Shown here: positions 15,472 through 23,854 of the stretch, piece after piece
Layout: every line of letters starts with the position of its first letter
Position numbering within the stretch: the stretch's first letter is position 1
Assembly (NCBI GenBank): GCA_949959305.1
Contig: CATLJA010000008.1
Coordinates: 1-45,017, forward strand
Direction of reading: 5' to 3'
Origin: an uncultured Oscillibacter sp.
GTDB taxonomy: Bacteria; Bacillota; Clostridia; Oscillospirales; Oscillospiraceae
DNA length: 45,017 bases
Made by a program: the position numbers and the translations under genes
The notes under the pieces: generated by a model
Seen by the model: only the letters and a program-made list of their open reading frames with translations
Database searches by the model: none
What the model was told of the DNA's origin: nothing

Positions 15472-15948
15472 TCAGACAGGGCCCAGCTTATCCGCGATTT
15501 CGCGCTTCACATCATAATCTCCGCCGGGAGAGAGAGGCGGCAGGGCTTTCCACTCCTCCTCGCTGATGAACACGGTCTGATCCAGCACATTGGACTTCCG
15601 GCAGGCAGAACGATCCCCCCAGGAGAACCAGACGTCCTCCGCGTTCTCTGGAGCGTAATCCTCCTGATGGCCGATAATCCGCCACTCTCCCTCGCTCTTC
15701 CGGTCGAAAAGGCTGTATGTGTCCAATAGGGTCACCAGGAGCCGGCCCGCGCTGAGAACGTCCTCCTCCGTGATGACGGGCTGGTCCGAGGCATAGTCAA
15801 GGATTTCCACGATATGGAATATCACGCGTGCCATGATTCGCCCAAAACGGTAGGTGTGGTCGTCGTATTTGAAGCAGAAAATGTCCCCAATCTTGAGAAA
15901 CCGCAGCATGGTCCGCGGTTTCTTCTCCCATCCCCAAATTTTTATCAT
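15472..15948 (-). CDS. Imm26-family immunity-like protein
   Basis: 158 aa. LKIGDIFCFKYDDHTYRFGRIMA near the N-terminus matches the Imm26 pattern (GDIF, polar beta strand, (Y/F)GRI), found in immunity proteins of polymorphic toxin systems. GGAGGG precedes the chosen ATG (MIKIWGW). Its base composition is clearly lower in GC than the flanking genes, suggesting transfer. No toxin gene is next to it, so it may be an orphan immunity gene. The family call is from pattern memory and is moderate. Confidence 0.7.
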   Translation of the reverse strand: MIKIWGWEKKPRTMLRFLKIGDIFCFKYDDHTYRFGRIMARVIFHIVEILDYASDQPVITEEDVLSAGRLLVTLLDTYSLFDRKSEGEWRIIGHQEDYAPENAEDVWFSWGDRSACRKSNVLDQTVFISEEEWKALPPLSPGGDYDVKREIADKLGPV

Positions 15949-15990
15949 ATCGATCCCTCCAATTTCGACTTGCCGAATTGATGCAAGCAA

Positions 15991-16019
15991 GGTATACTGC
16001 TGATACTGGCAACTTTCAA
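15991..16019 (-). promoter_or_regulatory. Promoter of the Imm26-like gene
   Basis: On the minus strand TTGAAA and TATACC are separated by 17 bp and lie 43 bp before the start codon. Confidence 0.5.
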
Positions 16020-16043
16020 CCCTAATGAGAAAAGAAACGGAAT

Positions 16044-16068
16044 GGAGCGGCGAAACCGCTCTTTATTT
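16044..16068 (+). terminator. Terminator-like hairpin upstream of moaA
   Basis: GAGCGG pairs with CCGCTC and is followed by TTTATTTATTATA on the + strand. No + strand gene precedes it, so it may insulate moaA from antisense transcription. Confidence 0.45.
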
Positions 16069-16085
16069 ATTATATCTCAAAAAAG

Positions 16086-16126
16086 TTGTTAAGACAACAT
16101 CAATTTTCCCCGGCCCCCGGTATAAT
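16086..16126 (+). promoter_or_regulatory. Promoter region of the molybdenum operon
   Basis: A perfect TATAAT at 16121-16126, 31 bp before moaA, has no strong -35. An imperfect dyad GTTGTTAAGACAAC lies 20 bp upstream and could be a regulator site. I recognise no molybdenum cofactor riboswitch here. Confidence 0.5.
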
Positions 16127-16157
16127 GATAAAAACGCCGGGAAAGGAGGAAGCCGCC

Positions 16158-17096
16158 ATGGAAGACCGGCATGCCCGGGCCATCACCTATCTGCGCCTCT
16201 CCGTCACGGACCTCTGCTCCCTCCGCTGCCGCTACTGCATGCCCGCGGCCGGGATCCCCAAGCGGGACCATGGGGACATCTGCTCCGTGGAGGAGCTGGT
16301 GGAAATCACCCGGGCGGCGGCGGACTGCGGCATCCGCAAGGTCCGCCTTACCGGAGGGGAGCCCCTGGTCCGCCGGGGCATTCTGGATATCTGCCGGGGC
16401 GCCGCCGCCGTTCCGGGGGTGGAGGAGCTGTGCCTCACCACCAACGGCGCGGCCCTTTCCCGGCTGGCAGGGCCCCTCCGGGAGGCGGGGGTGGACCGCC
16501 TGAACGTCAGCCTGGACACCCTCCGGCCGGAACGCTACGCCTACATGACCCGGGGAGGCCGCCTGGAGGAGGTATTCCAGGGACTAAAGGCGGCGGCAGC
16601 CGCCGGATTTACCGGGACAAAGCTGAACGTGGTGCTGATGAAAGGCTTTAACGACGACGAGATACCGGATTTTTTGGACATTTCCTGCCGCTATCCTGTG
16701 GAGGTCCGGTTTATCGAGCTCATGCCCATCGGAGAAGGGCGGAACGCCCAATTTCTCCCGGCGGAGGCGGTGCTGGAGTCAAATCCCTATCTTCGTCCCC
16801 TGGAGGGATCCGGCGTGGCCCGGCGCTACCGCTCTCCCGGCGGACGGGGGACGGTTGGGCTCATCGAGCCTATGAGCCGCCGCTTCTGCGCCCAGTGCGA
16901 CCGCATCCGGGTGACGGCGGACGGAAAATTAAAGCCCTGCCTCCACTCAAACCAGGAGATTTCCCTCCGGGGCCTTCACGGCGAGGCGCTCCGCCAGGCT
17001 GTGCGGGACGGCATCGCCGCCAAGCCGGAGCGGCACCACATGAACGAAACCGGACGCAGCGAGGCGGGCCGGAGCATGCACCAGATTGGAGGCTGA
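16158..17096 (+). CDS. moaA: GTP 3',8-cyclase MoaA
   Basis: 312 aa. A radical-SAM enzyme that starts molybdopterin synthesis by converting GTP to 3',8-cyclo-GTP. The SAM cluster motif is Cys20-x3-Cys24-x2-Cys27; the second, substrate-binding FeS site is Cys244-x2-Cys247 and Cys261. GEP, FIELMPIG and the C-terminal GG tail needed for catalysis are all present. Start has AAAGGAGG upstream. It is the first gene of an eight-gene run, with moaC 4 nt downstream. Length is slightly under the usual 320-340 aa, without missing landmarks. Confidence 0.96.
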   Translation: MEDRHARAITYLRLSVTDLCSLRCRYCMPAAGIPKRDHGDICSVEELVEITRAAADCGIRKVRLTGGEPLVRRGILDICRGAAAVPGVEELCLTTNGAALSRLAGPLREAGVDRLNVSLDTLRPERYAYMTRGGRLEEVFQGLKAAAAAGFTGTKLNVVLMKGFNDDEIPDFLDISCRYPVEVRFIELMPIGEGRNAQFLPAEAVLESNPYLRPLEGSGVARRYRSPGGRGTVGLIEPMSRRFCAQCDRIRVTADGKLKPCLHSNQEISLRGLHGEALRQAVRDGIAAKPERHHMNETGRSEAGRSMHQIGG

Positions 17097-17100
17097 ACCC

Positions 17101-17571
17101 ATGGAACTGACCCATATCAACGAACAGGGCCGGGCCCGCATGGTGGACGTGACGCAAAAGGACGTGACCTTCCGCCAGGCCGAGGCCGAGGGCCGAATCC
17201 GCATGAGCCCGGAGACCCTGGAGCTTATCCGCACCGGAGGCGCCCCCAAGGGGGACGTGCTGGCCGTGGCCCAGGTGGCGGGCGTCATGGCCGCCAAGCG
17301 GACCCACGAGCTGATTCCCATGTGCCACCCCCTCCGGCTGACGGCGGTGGACATCTCCTTCACCCTGGAGGAAGCCGCCGTCCATATCCGGTCCAAGGTG
17401 AAGTGCAGGGGGGAGACCGGAGTGGAGATGGAAGCCCTGACGGCGGTTTCCGCCGCGGCGCTGACCGTCTACGACATGTGCAAGGCCGTCCAGCGGGACA
17501 TGGAGATCGCCGATGTCCGCCTCTGCCGCAAAAGCGGGGGCAGGTCCGGCGATTATGTAAAGGAGTGGTGA
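17101..17571 (+). CDS. moaC: Cyclic pyranopterin monophosphate synthase MoaC
   Basis: 156 aa. It converts the MoaA product to cyclic pyranopterin monophosphate. Presumed catalytic Lys50 (APKGDVLAVAQVAG) and Lys128 (DMCKAVQRDM) are present, as are IPMCHPL and KCRGETGVEMEALTAVS. GGAGG of the moaA tail serves as ribosome binding site. It overlaps the region of the next gene's GTG start. Full family length. Confidence 0.96.
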   Translation: MELTHINEQGRARMVDVTQKDVTFRQAEAEGRIRMSPETLELIRTGGAPKGDVLAVAQVAGVMAAKRTHELIPMCHPLRLTAVDISFTLEEAAVHIRSKVKCRGETGVEMEALTAVSAAALTVYDMCKAVQRDMEIADVRLCRKSGGRSGDYVKEW

Positions 17572-17573
17572 GC

Positions 17574-18017
17574 GTGGCCCAGGTGGTATCCGTCAACATC
17601 AGCGAGAAAAAAGGCACGGTCAAGCGGGAGGTCCCGGAGATTCGCCTGAAGCTCCGCCACGGCATTCTGGGGGACGCCCATGCCGGGGACTGGCACCGGC
17701 AGATTTCCCTCCTGGCGGAGGAGAGCGTGGACAAGATGCGCGCCCTGCTGCCCGGGCTCCGGCCCGGGGCCTTCGCGGAGAACATCAACACCCGGGGGCT
17801 GGAGCTGAAAAGCCTCCCCGTGGGAGCCCGGCTCCGGCTGGGGGAGGCGGAGGTGGAGATCACCCAGATTGGCAAGCAGTGCCACAGCGACTGTGAAATC
17901 AAAAAGCTCACCGGGCAGTGCGTCATGCCCGCCGAGGGCGTTTTCGCCGTGGTGGTGAAAGAGGGGACCGTCCGCGGGGGGGATCCCATCCAGGTTTTGA
18001 AGGAGGCGGAGGCATGA
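17574..18017 (+). CDS. MOSC-domain protein
   Basis: 147 aa. MOSC domains resemble the C-terminal part of molybdenum cofactor sulfurase and bind or carry sulfur or cofactor. GILGDAHAG, RQISLLAEESVD, FAENINTRG and the cysteine-bearing GKQCHSDC / TGQCVMP are family landmarks; the Cys may carry the sulfur. The GTG at 17574 has AAAGGAG at an 8-nt spacing; another GTG at 17568 is too close. It sits between moaC and a moeA-like gene and overlaps the latter by 4 nt. Exact reaction not established for this subgroup. Confidence 0.9.
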   Translation: MAQVVSVNISEKKGTVKREVPEIRLKLRHGILGDAHAGDWHRQISLLAEESVDKMRALLPGLRPGAFAENINTRGLELKSLPVGARLRLGEAEVEITQIGKQCHSDCEIKKLTGQCVMPAEGVFAVVVKEGTVRGGDPIQVLKEAEA

Positions 18018-19033
18018 AATTGATTCCCACCCGGGAGGCCGTGGGCCACGTCCTCTGCCACGATATGACCCAGATCATCCCCGGGCAGTACAAGGACGCG
18101 CGGTTCCGCAAGGGCCATGTGGTGCGGGAGGAGGACATTCCCGTCCTGCTGTCCATGGGCAAGGAACACCTCTACGTCTGGGAAATGACCCCGGGAATGG
18201 TCCACGAGAACGACGCGGCGGAGCGGCTGTGCGCCCTCTGCCAGAACGGCGGCATGGAGAAAAGCGCCGTCAAGGAGGGCAAAATCGAGCTCACCGCCGC
18301 CATGGACGGCCTTTTCCTGGTGGACGGCCGGCGGCTGGACGCGGTCAACGCCCTGGAGGACGTGATGATTGCCACCCGCCACGGCGGCACGGCGGTCCGG
18401 AAGGGGGACAAGCTGGCGGGGATGCGGGTCATTCCCCTGGTGGTCGGGGAGGAGACGCTCCGCCGGGCCGAGGAGGCCGCCGGGCCCGCCCCCCTGCTGG
18501 AGCTGCTGCCCTGGAAGCTGAAAACCGCCGCCGTCATCGCCACCGGAAGCGAGGTGGCCCGGGGCCTGGTTCAGGACTCCTTCACTCCGGTGGTGGAAAA
18601 AAAGCTGGCGGAGTTCGGCATCGAAACCGTGGAGCGCCGCCTCCCCGGCGACGGTACGGAGGCCGTCGCGAACGCCATTCTGGACGTTCGGAAATCCCGC
18701 CCGGACCTGATTCTCTGCACCGGCGGCATGAGCGTGGACCCGGACGACAACACCCCCGGGGCCGTGAAGCGCAGCGGGGCGCGGATTATCACCTACGGCG
18801 CGCCGGTGCTGCCGGGGGCCATGTTCCTGCTGGGGTACTTCGAGGACGGGACCCCCGTGATGGGCCTCCCCGGCTGCGTCATGTACGCCAGGCGGACCAT
18901 CTTCGACCTGGTCCTGCCCAAAATTGCCGCCGGGGTTCCCATCGCGCGGGAGGATATCACCGTCCTGGGGGAGGGAGGGCTGTGCCTGGGCTGCGAGGCC
19001 TGCACATACCCTAACTGCGGGTTCGGCAAATAA
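18014..19033 (+). CDS. MoeA-like molybdopterin-binding protein with C-terminal Cys cluster
   Basis: 339 aa. The central and C-terminal part is a MoCF-biosynthesis (MoaB/Mog-type) domain: AAVIATGSEVARG, LICTGGMSVDPDDNTPGAV and VMGLPGCVMYARRTIFDLVLP. The N-terminal half resembles a reduced MoeA substrate region. The last residues hold GGLCLGCEACTYPNCGFGK, four cysteines that look like an FeS or metal site and are not part of classical MoeA. The ATG overlaps the MOSC stop (ATGA). A role in molybdate insertion is likely; the Cys tail's role is unknown. Confidence 0.87.
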   Translation: MKLIPTREAVGHVLCHDMTQIIPGQYKDARFRKGHVVREEDIPVLLSMGKEHLYVWEMTPGMVHENDAAERLCALCQNGGMEKSAVKEGKIELTAAMDGLFLVDGRRLDAVNALEDVMIATRHGGTAVRKGDKLAGMRVIPLVVGEETLRRAEEAAGPAPLLELLPWKLKTAAVIATGSEVARGLVQDSFTPVVEKKLAEFGIETVERRLPGDGTEAVANAILDVRKSRPDLILCTGGMSVDPDDNTPGAVKRSGARIITYGAPVLPGAMFLLGYFEDGTPVMGLPGCVMYARRTIFDLVLPKIAAGVPIAREDITVLGEGGLCLGCEACTYPNCGFGK

Positions 19034-19072
19034 TCCCCGCCTTTGCAAAGCATATTTGAAAGCGAGGCCGCC

Positions 19073-19867
19073 ATGAAACGAATGCTTCCCCTTCTGCTGG
19101 TCCTTCTGCTCACCGCCTGCGGCGCTCCCAAGGCCCAGAACACGGAGCTGACCGTATTCGCCGCCGCCTCCTTGCAGGAGGCCCTGACGGAAATCGGGGA
19201 GAACTACCATAAGGAGCATCCCAATATTACCCTGGTCTTCAACTTCGACTCCTCCGGCACCCTCAAGACCCAAATCGAGGAGGGGGCGGAGTGCGACATC
19301 TTCATTTCCGCCGGGCAGAAGCAGATGGATGAGCTGGACGCCGCCTCGGACACCGGGGAGGCGCTGGACTTCGTCCTCTCAAGCTCCCGCTTCAATCTGC
19401 TGGAAAACAAAGTCGCCCTGGCGGCGCCCGTGGAAAACCCGGCGGGTATCCAGAGCTTTGACGGTTTGAAAGCCGCCCTGGAGGCCGGGGACATTCTCCT
19501 GGCTGTCGGCAATGGCGACGTGCCCGTGGGCCAGTACACCCGGAAGATTTTCGCGTACTGCGGCCTGGACGAGGAGGCCCTGGCCGCCTCCGGCGTTCTG
19601 ACCTACGGCTCCAACGTCAAGGAGGTCGCCACCCAGGCGTCCGAGGGAACCGTGGACTGCGGCATTATCTACGCCACGGACGCCTTCTCCGCCGGGCTCG
19701 CGGTGGTGGATACCGCCACGGCGGACATGTGCGGCCAGGTCATCTACCCCGCCGCCGCCCTGAAGGAGAGCCGGCGCCCGGAGGAGGCCCAGGCGTTTTT
19801 GGACTTCCTCCGCACGCCGGAGGCCGGGGCCGTGCTGGAGGCCGCGGGCTTCACGCCCCTGGGATAA
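19073..19867 (+). CDS. modA: Molybdate ABC transporter substrate-binding lipoprotein ModA
   Basis: 264 aa. A lipoprotein signal peptide ends at LLLTAC (Cys16), so the protein is tethered outside the membrane. LTVFAAASLQEALTEIGENY, FNFDSSGTLKTQIEEGAECDIFISAG and the late CGIIYATDA block are the ModA pattern. It delivers molybdate (or tungstate) to ModBC. The ribosome binding site is weak (GCGAGG). It begins the mod part of the molybdenum operon, 39 bp after the moeA-like gene. Confidence 0.95.
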   Translation: MKRMLPLLLVLLLTACGAPKAQNTELTVFAAASLQEALTEIGENYHKEHPNITLVFNFDSSGTLKTQIEEGAECDIFISAGQKQMDELDAASDTGEALDFVLSSSRFNLLENKVALAAPVENPAGIQSFDGLKAALEAGDILLAVGNGDVPVGQYTRKIFAYCGLDEEALAASGVLTYGSNVKEVATQASEGTVDCGIIYATDAFSAGLAVVDTATADMCGQVIYPAAALKESRRPEEAQAFLDFLRTPEAGAVLEAAGFTPLG

Positions 19868-19885
19868 CGAAGACGGGAGGGCCCC

Positions 19886-20554
19886 ATGGACTGGTTTCCC
19901 CTTTACAACTCCATCCGCACCGCCGCCGTCTCCACGGCGCTGGTGTTCTTCCTGGGCGTTTTCTCCGCCTATTACGTCGCTCGGGCCCCCCGGCTGGTAA
20001 AGGGCGCGCTGGACGTGGTTTTGACCCTGCCTCTGGTGCTGCCGCCCACGGTGGTGGGCTGGCTGCTCCTGCTGGCTCTGGGGCCCCGGCGGCCCCTGGG
20101 GGCCTGGGCCCTGGAAACCTTCGGCCTCCGGCTGGCCATGACCTGGCAGTCCGGCGTCTTTGCCGCCGCCGTGGTCAGCTTCCCCCTGATGTACCGCACC
20201 GCCCGGGGAGCCTTTGAGTCCTTTGACGAGACCCTGGCCCAGGCGGGCCGGACCCTGGGCCTGGGCAACGCCTATATTTTCTGGCGCGTGCGGATGCCCG
20301 TCTGCCGCCAGGGCATTCTGGCGGGGACGGTGCTGGCCTTCGCCCGGGCCCTGGGGGAGTACGGGGCCACCTCCATGGTGGCGGGCTACACCCCAGGCCG
20401 CACCGCCACCGTCTCCACCACCGTCTATCAGCTCTGGCGCACCGGGCAGGACGCCCTGGCCCTCCGCTGGGTGCTGGTGAACCTGGGCATCTCCGCGGCG
20501 GTGCTGCTGGCGGTAAACCTGCTGGAACGGAAGGAGGGGCGCTCATGGCCCTGA
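19886..20554 (+). CDS. modB: Molybdate ABC transporter permease ModB
   Basis: 222 aa with five or six membrane segments. The coupling helix EAA-type motif is FDETLAQAGRTLGLGNAYIFWRVRMP (about 113-138), followed by ARALGEYGATSMVAG, diagnostic of ModB/CysT permeases. Start has GGGAGG upstream. It overlaps modC by 10 nt. Pairs with ModA and ModC for molybdate import. Confidence 0.95.
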   Translation: MDWFPLYNSIRTAAVSTALVFFLGVFSAYYVARAPRLVKGALDVVLTLPLVLPPTVVGWLLLLALGPRRPLGAWALETFGLRLAMTWQSGVFAAAVVSFPLMYRTARGAFESFDETLAQAGRTLGLGNAYIFWRVRMPVCRQGILAGTVLAFARALGEYGATSMVAGYTPGRTATVSTTVYQLWRTGQDALALRWVLVNLGISAAVLLAVNLLERKEGRSWP

Positions 20555-21603
20555 CGGCCCGGATTCAAAAGCGCTGCGGAAGCTTTCATCTGGACGTGGA
20601 CTTCACGGCAGAAAGCGGAGAGCCCCTGGCCCTGCTGGGGGCCTCCGGCTGCGGAAAAAGCATGACCCTCAAGTGCATCGCCGGGGTTGAGAAGCCGGAC
20701 CGGGGCCGGATTGAGCTGGACGGGCGGGTTCTTTTTGACAGCGAAGCGGGCGTAAACCTCCCGCCGCAAAAGCGCGGGGCAGGCTTCCTGTTCCAAAGCT
20801 GCGCCCTGTTTCCCCACATGACGGTGGAGCGGAACATCGCCGTGTGCCTGGGCCGCCTGGATAAAAGGCGGAGGCGGGAGCGGACGGCGGAGCTTCTCGC
20901 CCTCCTCCGCCTGGAGGGATTGGAGGGCCTCTATCCCCGGCAGCTCTCCGGGGGCCAGCAGCAGCGGGCGGCCCTGGCCCGCCTTCTGGCGGCGGAGCCC
21001 CGGGCGCTGCTGCTGGACGAGCCCTTTTCCGCCCTGGACAGCTTTTTGAAATGGCAGCTGGAGCAGGAGCTCCGGGAGGTTCTGGCCCGCTTTCCCGGTC
21101 CCGTCATCTGGGTCAGCCACGACCGGGGGGAGGTCCGCCGGAACTGTCCCCGGGTCTGCGTGCTGGAGGCCGGGAAGTCCGCCCCGGCGGCCTGCACGGC
21201 GGAGCTGATGGCAAACCCCGGCACCGTCACCGCCGCCCGGCTCTCCGGCTGCGAGAACTTCGCCCCCGTCCGCCCCGGCCCCGCTCCGGGGCTGGCGGAG
21301 GTCCCGGCGTGGGGGCTGACGCTCCGGACCGCCGCTCCCTGGCGGGAGGAGGCCGCGGCCCTGGGAATCCGGGCGGGGCACCTCCGTCCGGCGGAGGCGG
21401 GGGCGGTCAACGCCTTTCCCTGCCAAGTCCTTCAAGCGGCGGAGGACGTGTTCTCCACGCGCCTCGCCCTCCGCCCGGAGGCCGCGCCCCCCGGGGCCCC
21501 GCCCCTTTGGATGGAGCTGGGCAGGGACGCCTGGGCCGCCCTGCCGGACCGGACCCGCCTCTTGATTTCGGTCCGCCCGGAGGACCTGATGCTGCTGGAA
21601 TAG
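20545..21603 (+). CDS. modC: Molybdate ABC transporter ATPase ModC
   Basis: 352 aa. Walker A GASGCGKS (32-39), Q-loop FLFQSCALFPHMTV, signature LSGGQQQR (134-141), Walker B ALLLDEPFSALD and switch VSHDR are all intact. A C-terminal extension (about 230-352) corresponds to the MOP/TOBE-type regulatory domain. GGAGG precedes the ATG inside modB. It energises ModAB. Confidence 0.95.
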   Translation: MALTARIQKRCGSFHLDVDFTAESGEPLALLGASGCGKSMTLKCIAGVEKPDRGRIELDGRVLFDSEAGVNLPPQKRGAGFLFQSCALFPHMTVERNIAVCLGRLDKRRRRERTAELLALLRLEGLEGLYPRQLSGGQQQRAALARLLAAEPRALLLDEPFSALDSFLKWQLEQELREVLARFPGPVIWVSHDRGEVRRNCPRVCVLEAGKSAPAACTAELMANPGTVTAARLSGCENFAPVRPGPAPGLAEVPAWGLTLRTAAPWREEAAALGIRAGHLRPAEAGAVNAFPCQVLQAAEDVFSTRLALRPEAAPPGAPPLWMELGRDAWAALPDRTRLLISVRPEDLMLLE

Positions 21604-21614
21604 GAGGAGCGTTT

Positions 21615-22109
21615 ATGTACAAAGCCGCCGTTTTAACCGTCAGCGACCGGAGCTTCCGGGGCCAGCGCCCCGACGGGGCGGGCCCCCTGGTATCCGCCCT
21701 GCTGGAGGACGCGGGATACCAGGTCGCCGAAACCGCCGTCGTCCCCGACGAACAGCCAGACATCGAAGCCGCCCTGGTCCGTCTGGCGGACCGGGCCGCC
21801 CTGGTGGTGACCGCCGGCGGCACCGGCTTCTCCCCCCGGGACGTAACCCCGGAGGCCACCGCCGCCGTCTGTGAGCGCATGGCCCCCGGCATCCCGGAGG
21901 CCATGCGGGCCGCATCCCTGGCCGTCACCCCCCGGGCCATGCTGTCCCGGGCGGCCGCGGGCATCCGGGGCGGGACCCTCATCATCAACCTTCCCGGAAG
22001 CCCCAAGGCGGCCCGGGAGAACCTGGAGGCGGTGCTCCCCGCCCTTGGGCACGGGCTGGACATGCTTCTGGGCGGGCCCGGCGACTGTGCCCCGGGGGAG
22101 CCGGGCTGA
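21615..22109 (+). CDS. mogA: Molybdopterin adenylyltransferase, MogA/MoaB family
   Basis: 164 aa. It adenylates molybdopterin before metal insertion. VLTVSDRSFRGQRPDGAGPLV, VVTAGGTGFSPRDVTPEA and TLIINLPGSPKAARENL are family blocks; TGGTG-like Ala-Gly-Gly-Thr-Gly is conserved. AGGAGG precedes the ATG. It is the last gene of the operon and is followed by a strong terminator. No moaD, moaE or mobA gene is seen in this window. Confidence 0.93.
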   Translation: MYKAAVLTVSDRSFRGQRPDGAGPLVSALLEDAGYQVAETAVVPDEQPDIEAALVRLADRAALVVTAGGTGFSPRDVTPEATAAVCERMAPGIPEAMRAASLAVTPRAMLSRAAAGIRGGTLIINLPGSPKAARENLEAVLPALGHGLDMLLGGPGDCAPGEPG

Positions 22110-22153
22110 CCGGAGGCCCCTCCGGCCTGCGGGCCCCCGGGAGCCGCCGCCAG

Positions 22154-22211
22154 AAAAAGCCCCCCCAGGGGCCCGGACGCGCCGGGCTCTTGAGGGGGCT
22201 TTCGGATTTTT
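22154..22211 (+). terminator. Terminator of the molybdenum operon
   Basis: AAAGCCCCC pairs with GGGGGCTTT across an inner GGCCCGG/CCGGGC helix, followed by TTCGGATTTTTG. It also lies downstream of the converging glutaredoxin-like gene. Confidence 0.88.
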
Positions 22212-22227
22212 GCCGGGGCGGGGCGGC

Positions 22228-22479
22228 TTATTTCAGCACCGCGTCCAAATCCCGGGTGGCGCTTCCGTCCTCCAGGACGAAGCAGGGGATGCCGATGCCG
22301 CCGTTTTCCCGGATGTCGGCATAGGCGGGGCTGTCCTGCCGCAGGGCCAGGTAGGCCTTCAAATCGGCCAGGCTGGCGGAGAGGTTCTTGAACTCAATCT
22401 CCGCCTTCGCCCCGCTGAGGCGGTTCAGGGCGTACAGGGTATCCGGGCACAGGTGGCTTCCAATCACAGTGACTTTCAT
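22228..22479 (-). CDS. Glutaredoxin-like small protein
   Basis: 83 aa. MKVTVIGSHLCPDTLYALNRL has the thioredoxin-fold beta-alpha start with CPDT in place of the usual CPYC, so only the first active-site Cys remains. GIGIPCFVLEDG supplies the cis-Pro loop and a second Cys. One-cysteine members may bind glutathione-like thiols or FeS rather than reduce disulfides. AAAGGAG precedes the ATG. It lies 47 bp after the DAACS symporter gene and is probably the last gene of the patB operon, which would link it to sulfur amino-acid turnover. Confidence 0.83.
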   Translation of the reverse strand: MKVTVIGSHLCPDTLYALNRLSGAKAEIEFKNLSASLADLKAYLALRQDSPAYADIRENGGIGIPCFVLEDGSATRDLDAVLK

Positions 22480-22526
22480 AGCGGTATCTCCTTTAAAATG
22501 TAATATGTTAAATTCGCGAAGGCTTC

Positions 22527-23786
22527 TTATTTCTGCCGGCCGGAGGCCATGCTTCCGTCAATCCAGCCCTTGCCCTCCACCAGGCGGGTAACCATCATGG
22601 AGGCGATGGTATCTCCGGCGGCGTTGAGGCAGGTGGCGGCGGGGTCAAAGAGGAATCCCAGGGTGGCGATGAGGGGGAACGCCTCGGCGGGGAAGCCGAA
22701 CATGCTGACAATCAGCATCTCTCCCACCAGCCCGCCGCCGGGAGCGCCGGAGAGGACGAAGGCGCTGAGGATGGCCACGGCGATGGCCATGGCATAAGTG
22801 CCCGCGCCGGTAAAGGGCATGTCAAAAATGCCGAACAGGAAAGCGATTTTCACGATGGAGCTGAGGACGGAGCCGTCCATGTGCATAGTGCAGCCCATGG
22901 GCAGCACCAAATCGCTGACGTCCTTGGGCACGCCGATGCTGTCGCAGGCATCCTTGTTCACCGGCAGGGTGGCGGCGGAGCTCTGCGTGGCGAAGGCGGT
23001 GACGGCGGGGGTGAAGATGTGCTTCAGCATCCGCGTGAGGCCGGTTTTCCCTCCGGCGAACAGGGCGTACAGGGGATAGAAAATCAACACGTACAAGAGG
23101 CACAGGGGATAGTAGACCACCATGGAGCGGCCGTAATCGCTGAGGAGCTGGGGGCCGAATTCCCCGATGAGGTTGGCGAAGTACGCGCCCAGGCCCACGG
23201 GGGCGATGGTCATGATGACCCCCACGAACTTCATGATGATGTCGTTGAGGTTGGCCAGCAGCTTCCCCACGGGGCTGCTCTCCCCGCCGCAGGAGGCCAC
23301 GCAGAAGCCGGTGATGATGGCAAAAATGATGAGGGGCAGCATGTGGGACTTGCTCCACAGCTCCGGGAAGTCGCTGACCGTCAGGGAGCCCACAATCATC
23401 TGGGCGGCGGTCTGCGCCTCCCCCACCTCGGCGGCGGCCAATTGAATATTGGTCCCGGCGGAGGGGCTGAACAGGTTCACCCACACCAGCACGCAGGCGG
23501 CGGCCACCGCCCCCGTGCTCAGGAAGACGGCCACGGTGCCGCCCAGAATCCTTCCCAGCCGGGCCATGTTCGCCATGCAGCCCACGGCGCAGGCAATGGA
23601 CACGAAGACCAGGGGCACCACGATGGTAAAGAGCAGGTTCAGGAAGATATCGCCCAGGGGCTTCAGGGTCTGGCCCAGCCCGGGGGAGATCACGCCGATG
23701 AGGGAGCCGATGGCGATGCCGCCAAGAAGGAGGATGGGGGTCTTATACTGCTGCCAAAGGGATTGCTTTCCGGTTTGCGTAGCCAT
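22527..23786 (-). CDS. DAACS-family amino acid/dicarboxylate:cation symporter
   Basis: 419 aa. Sodium- or proton-coupled transporter with about eight membrane helices and two re-entrant loops. LFTIVVPLVFVSIACAVG, ATQSSAATLPVNKDA (serine-rich loop), LPMGCTMHMDGS and GGGLVGEMLIVSM match the family. Members carry glutamate, aspartate, dicarboxylates, serine or cystine (TcyP). GGAG lies 9 nt before the chosen ATG. It follows the PatB-type lyase by 68 bp and should share its sigma-54 promoter, so cystine, cysteine or a related sulfur amino acid is the best guess. That substrate is inference from context. Confidence 0.88.
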   Translation of the reverse strand: MATQTGKQSLWQQYKTPILLLGGIAIGSLIGVISPGLGQTLKPLGDIFLNLLFTIVVPLVFVSIACAVGCMANMARLGRILGGTVAVFLSTGAVAAACVLVWVNLFSPSAGTNIQLAAAEVGEAQTAAQMIVGSLTVSDFPELWSKSHMLPLIIFAIITGFCVASCGGESSPVGKLLANLNDIIMKFVGVIMTIAPVGLGAYFANLIGEFGPQLLSDYGRSMVVYYPLCLLYVLIFYPLYALFAGGKTGLTRMLKHIFTPAVTAFATQSSAATLPVNKDACDSIGVPKDVSDLVLPMGCTMHMDGSVLSSIVKIAFLFGIFDMPFTGAGTYAMAIAVAILSAFVLSGAPGGGLVGEMLIVSMFGFPAEAFPLIATLGFLFDPAATCLNAAGDTIASMMVTRLVEGKGWIDGSMASGRQK

Positions 23787-23854
23787 GATAACATCTCCAT
23801 TTCTCGTTTCTTTGGTGTCTCGTTTTTTGCCTCCGGCAGGGAGGGGATTCCGGT

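Noticed and set aside
16086-16157. Molybdenum cofactor riboswitch before moaA
   Set aside because: The leader after the apparent promoter is only about 30 nt, too short for that riboswitch, and no conserved core was recognised.
17360-19273. 637-codon minus-strand frame across moaC, MOSC and moeA-like genes
   Set aside because: The + strand genes have clear families and coupled starts; the antisense product is low-complexity and without motifs.
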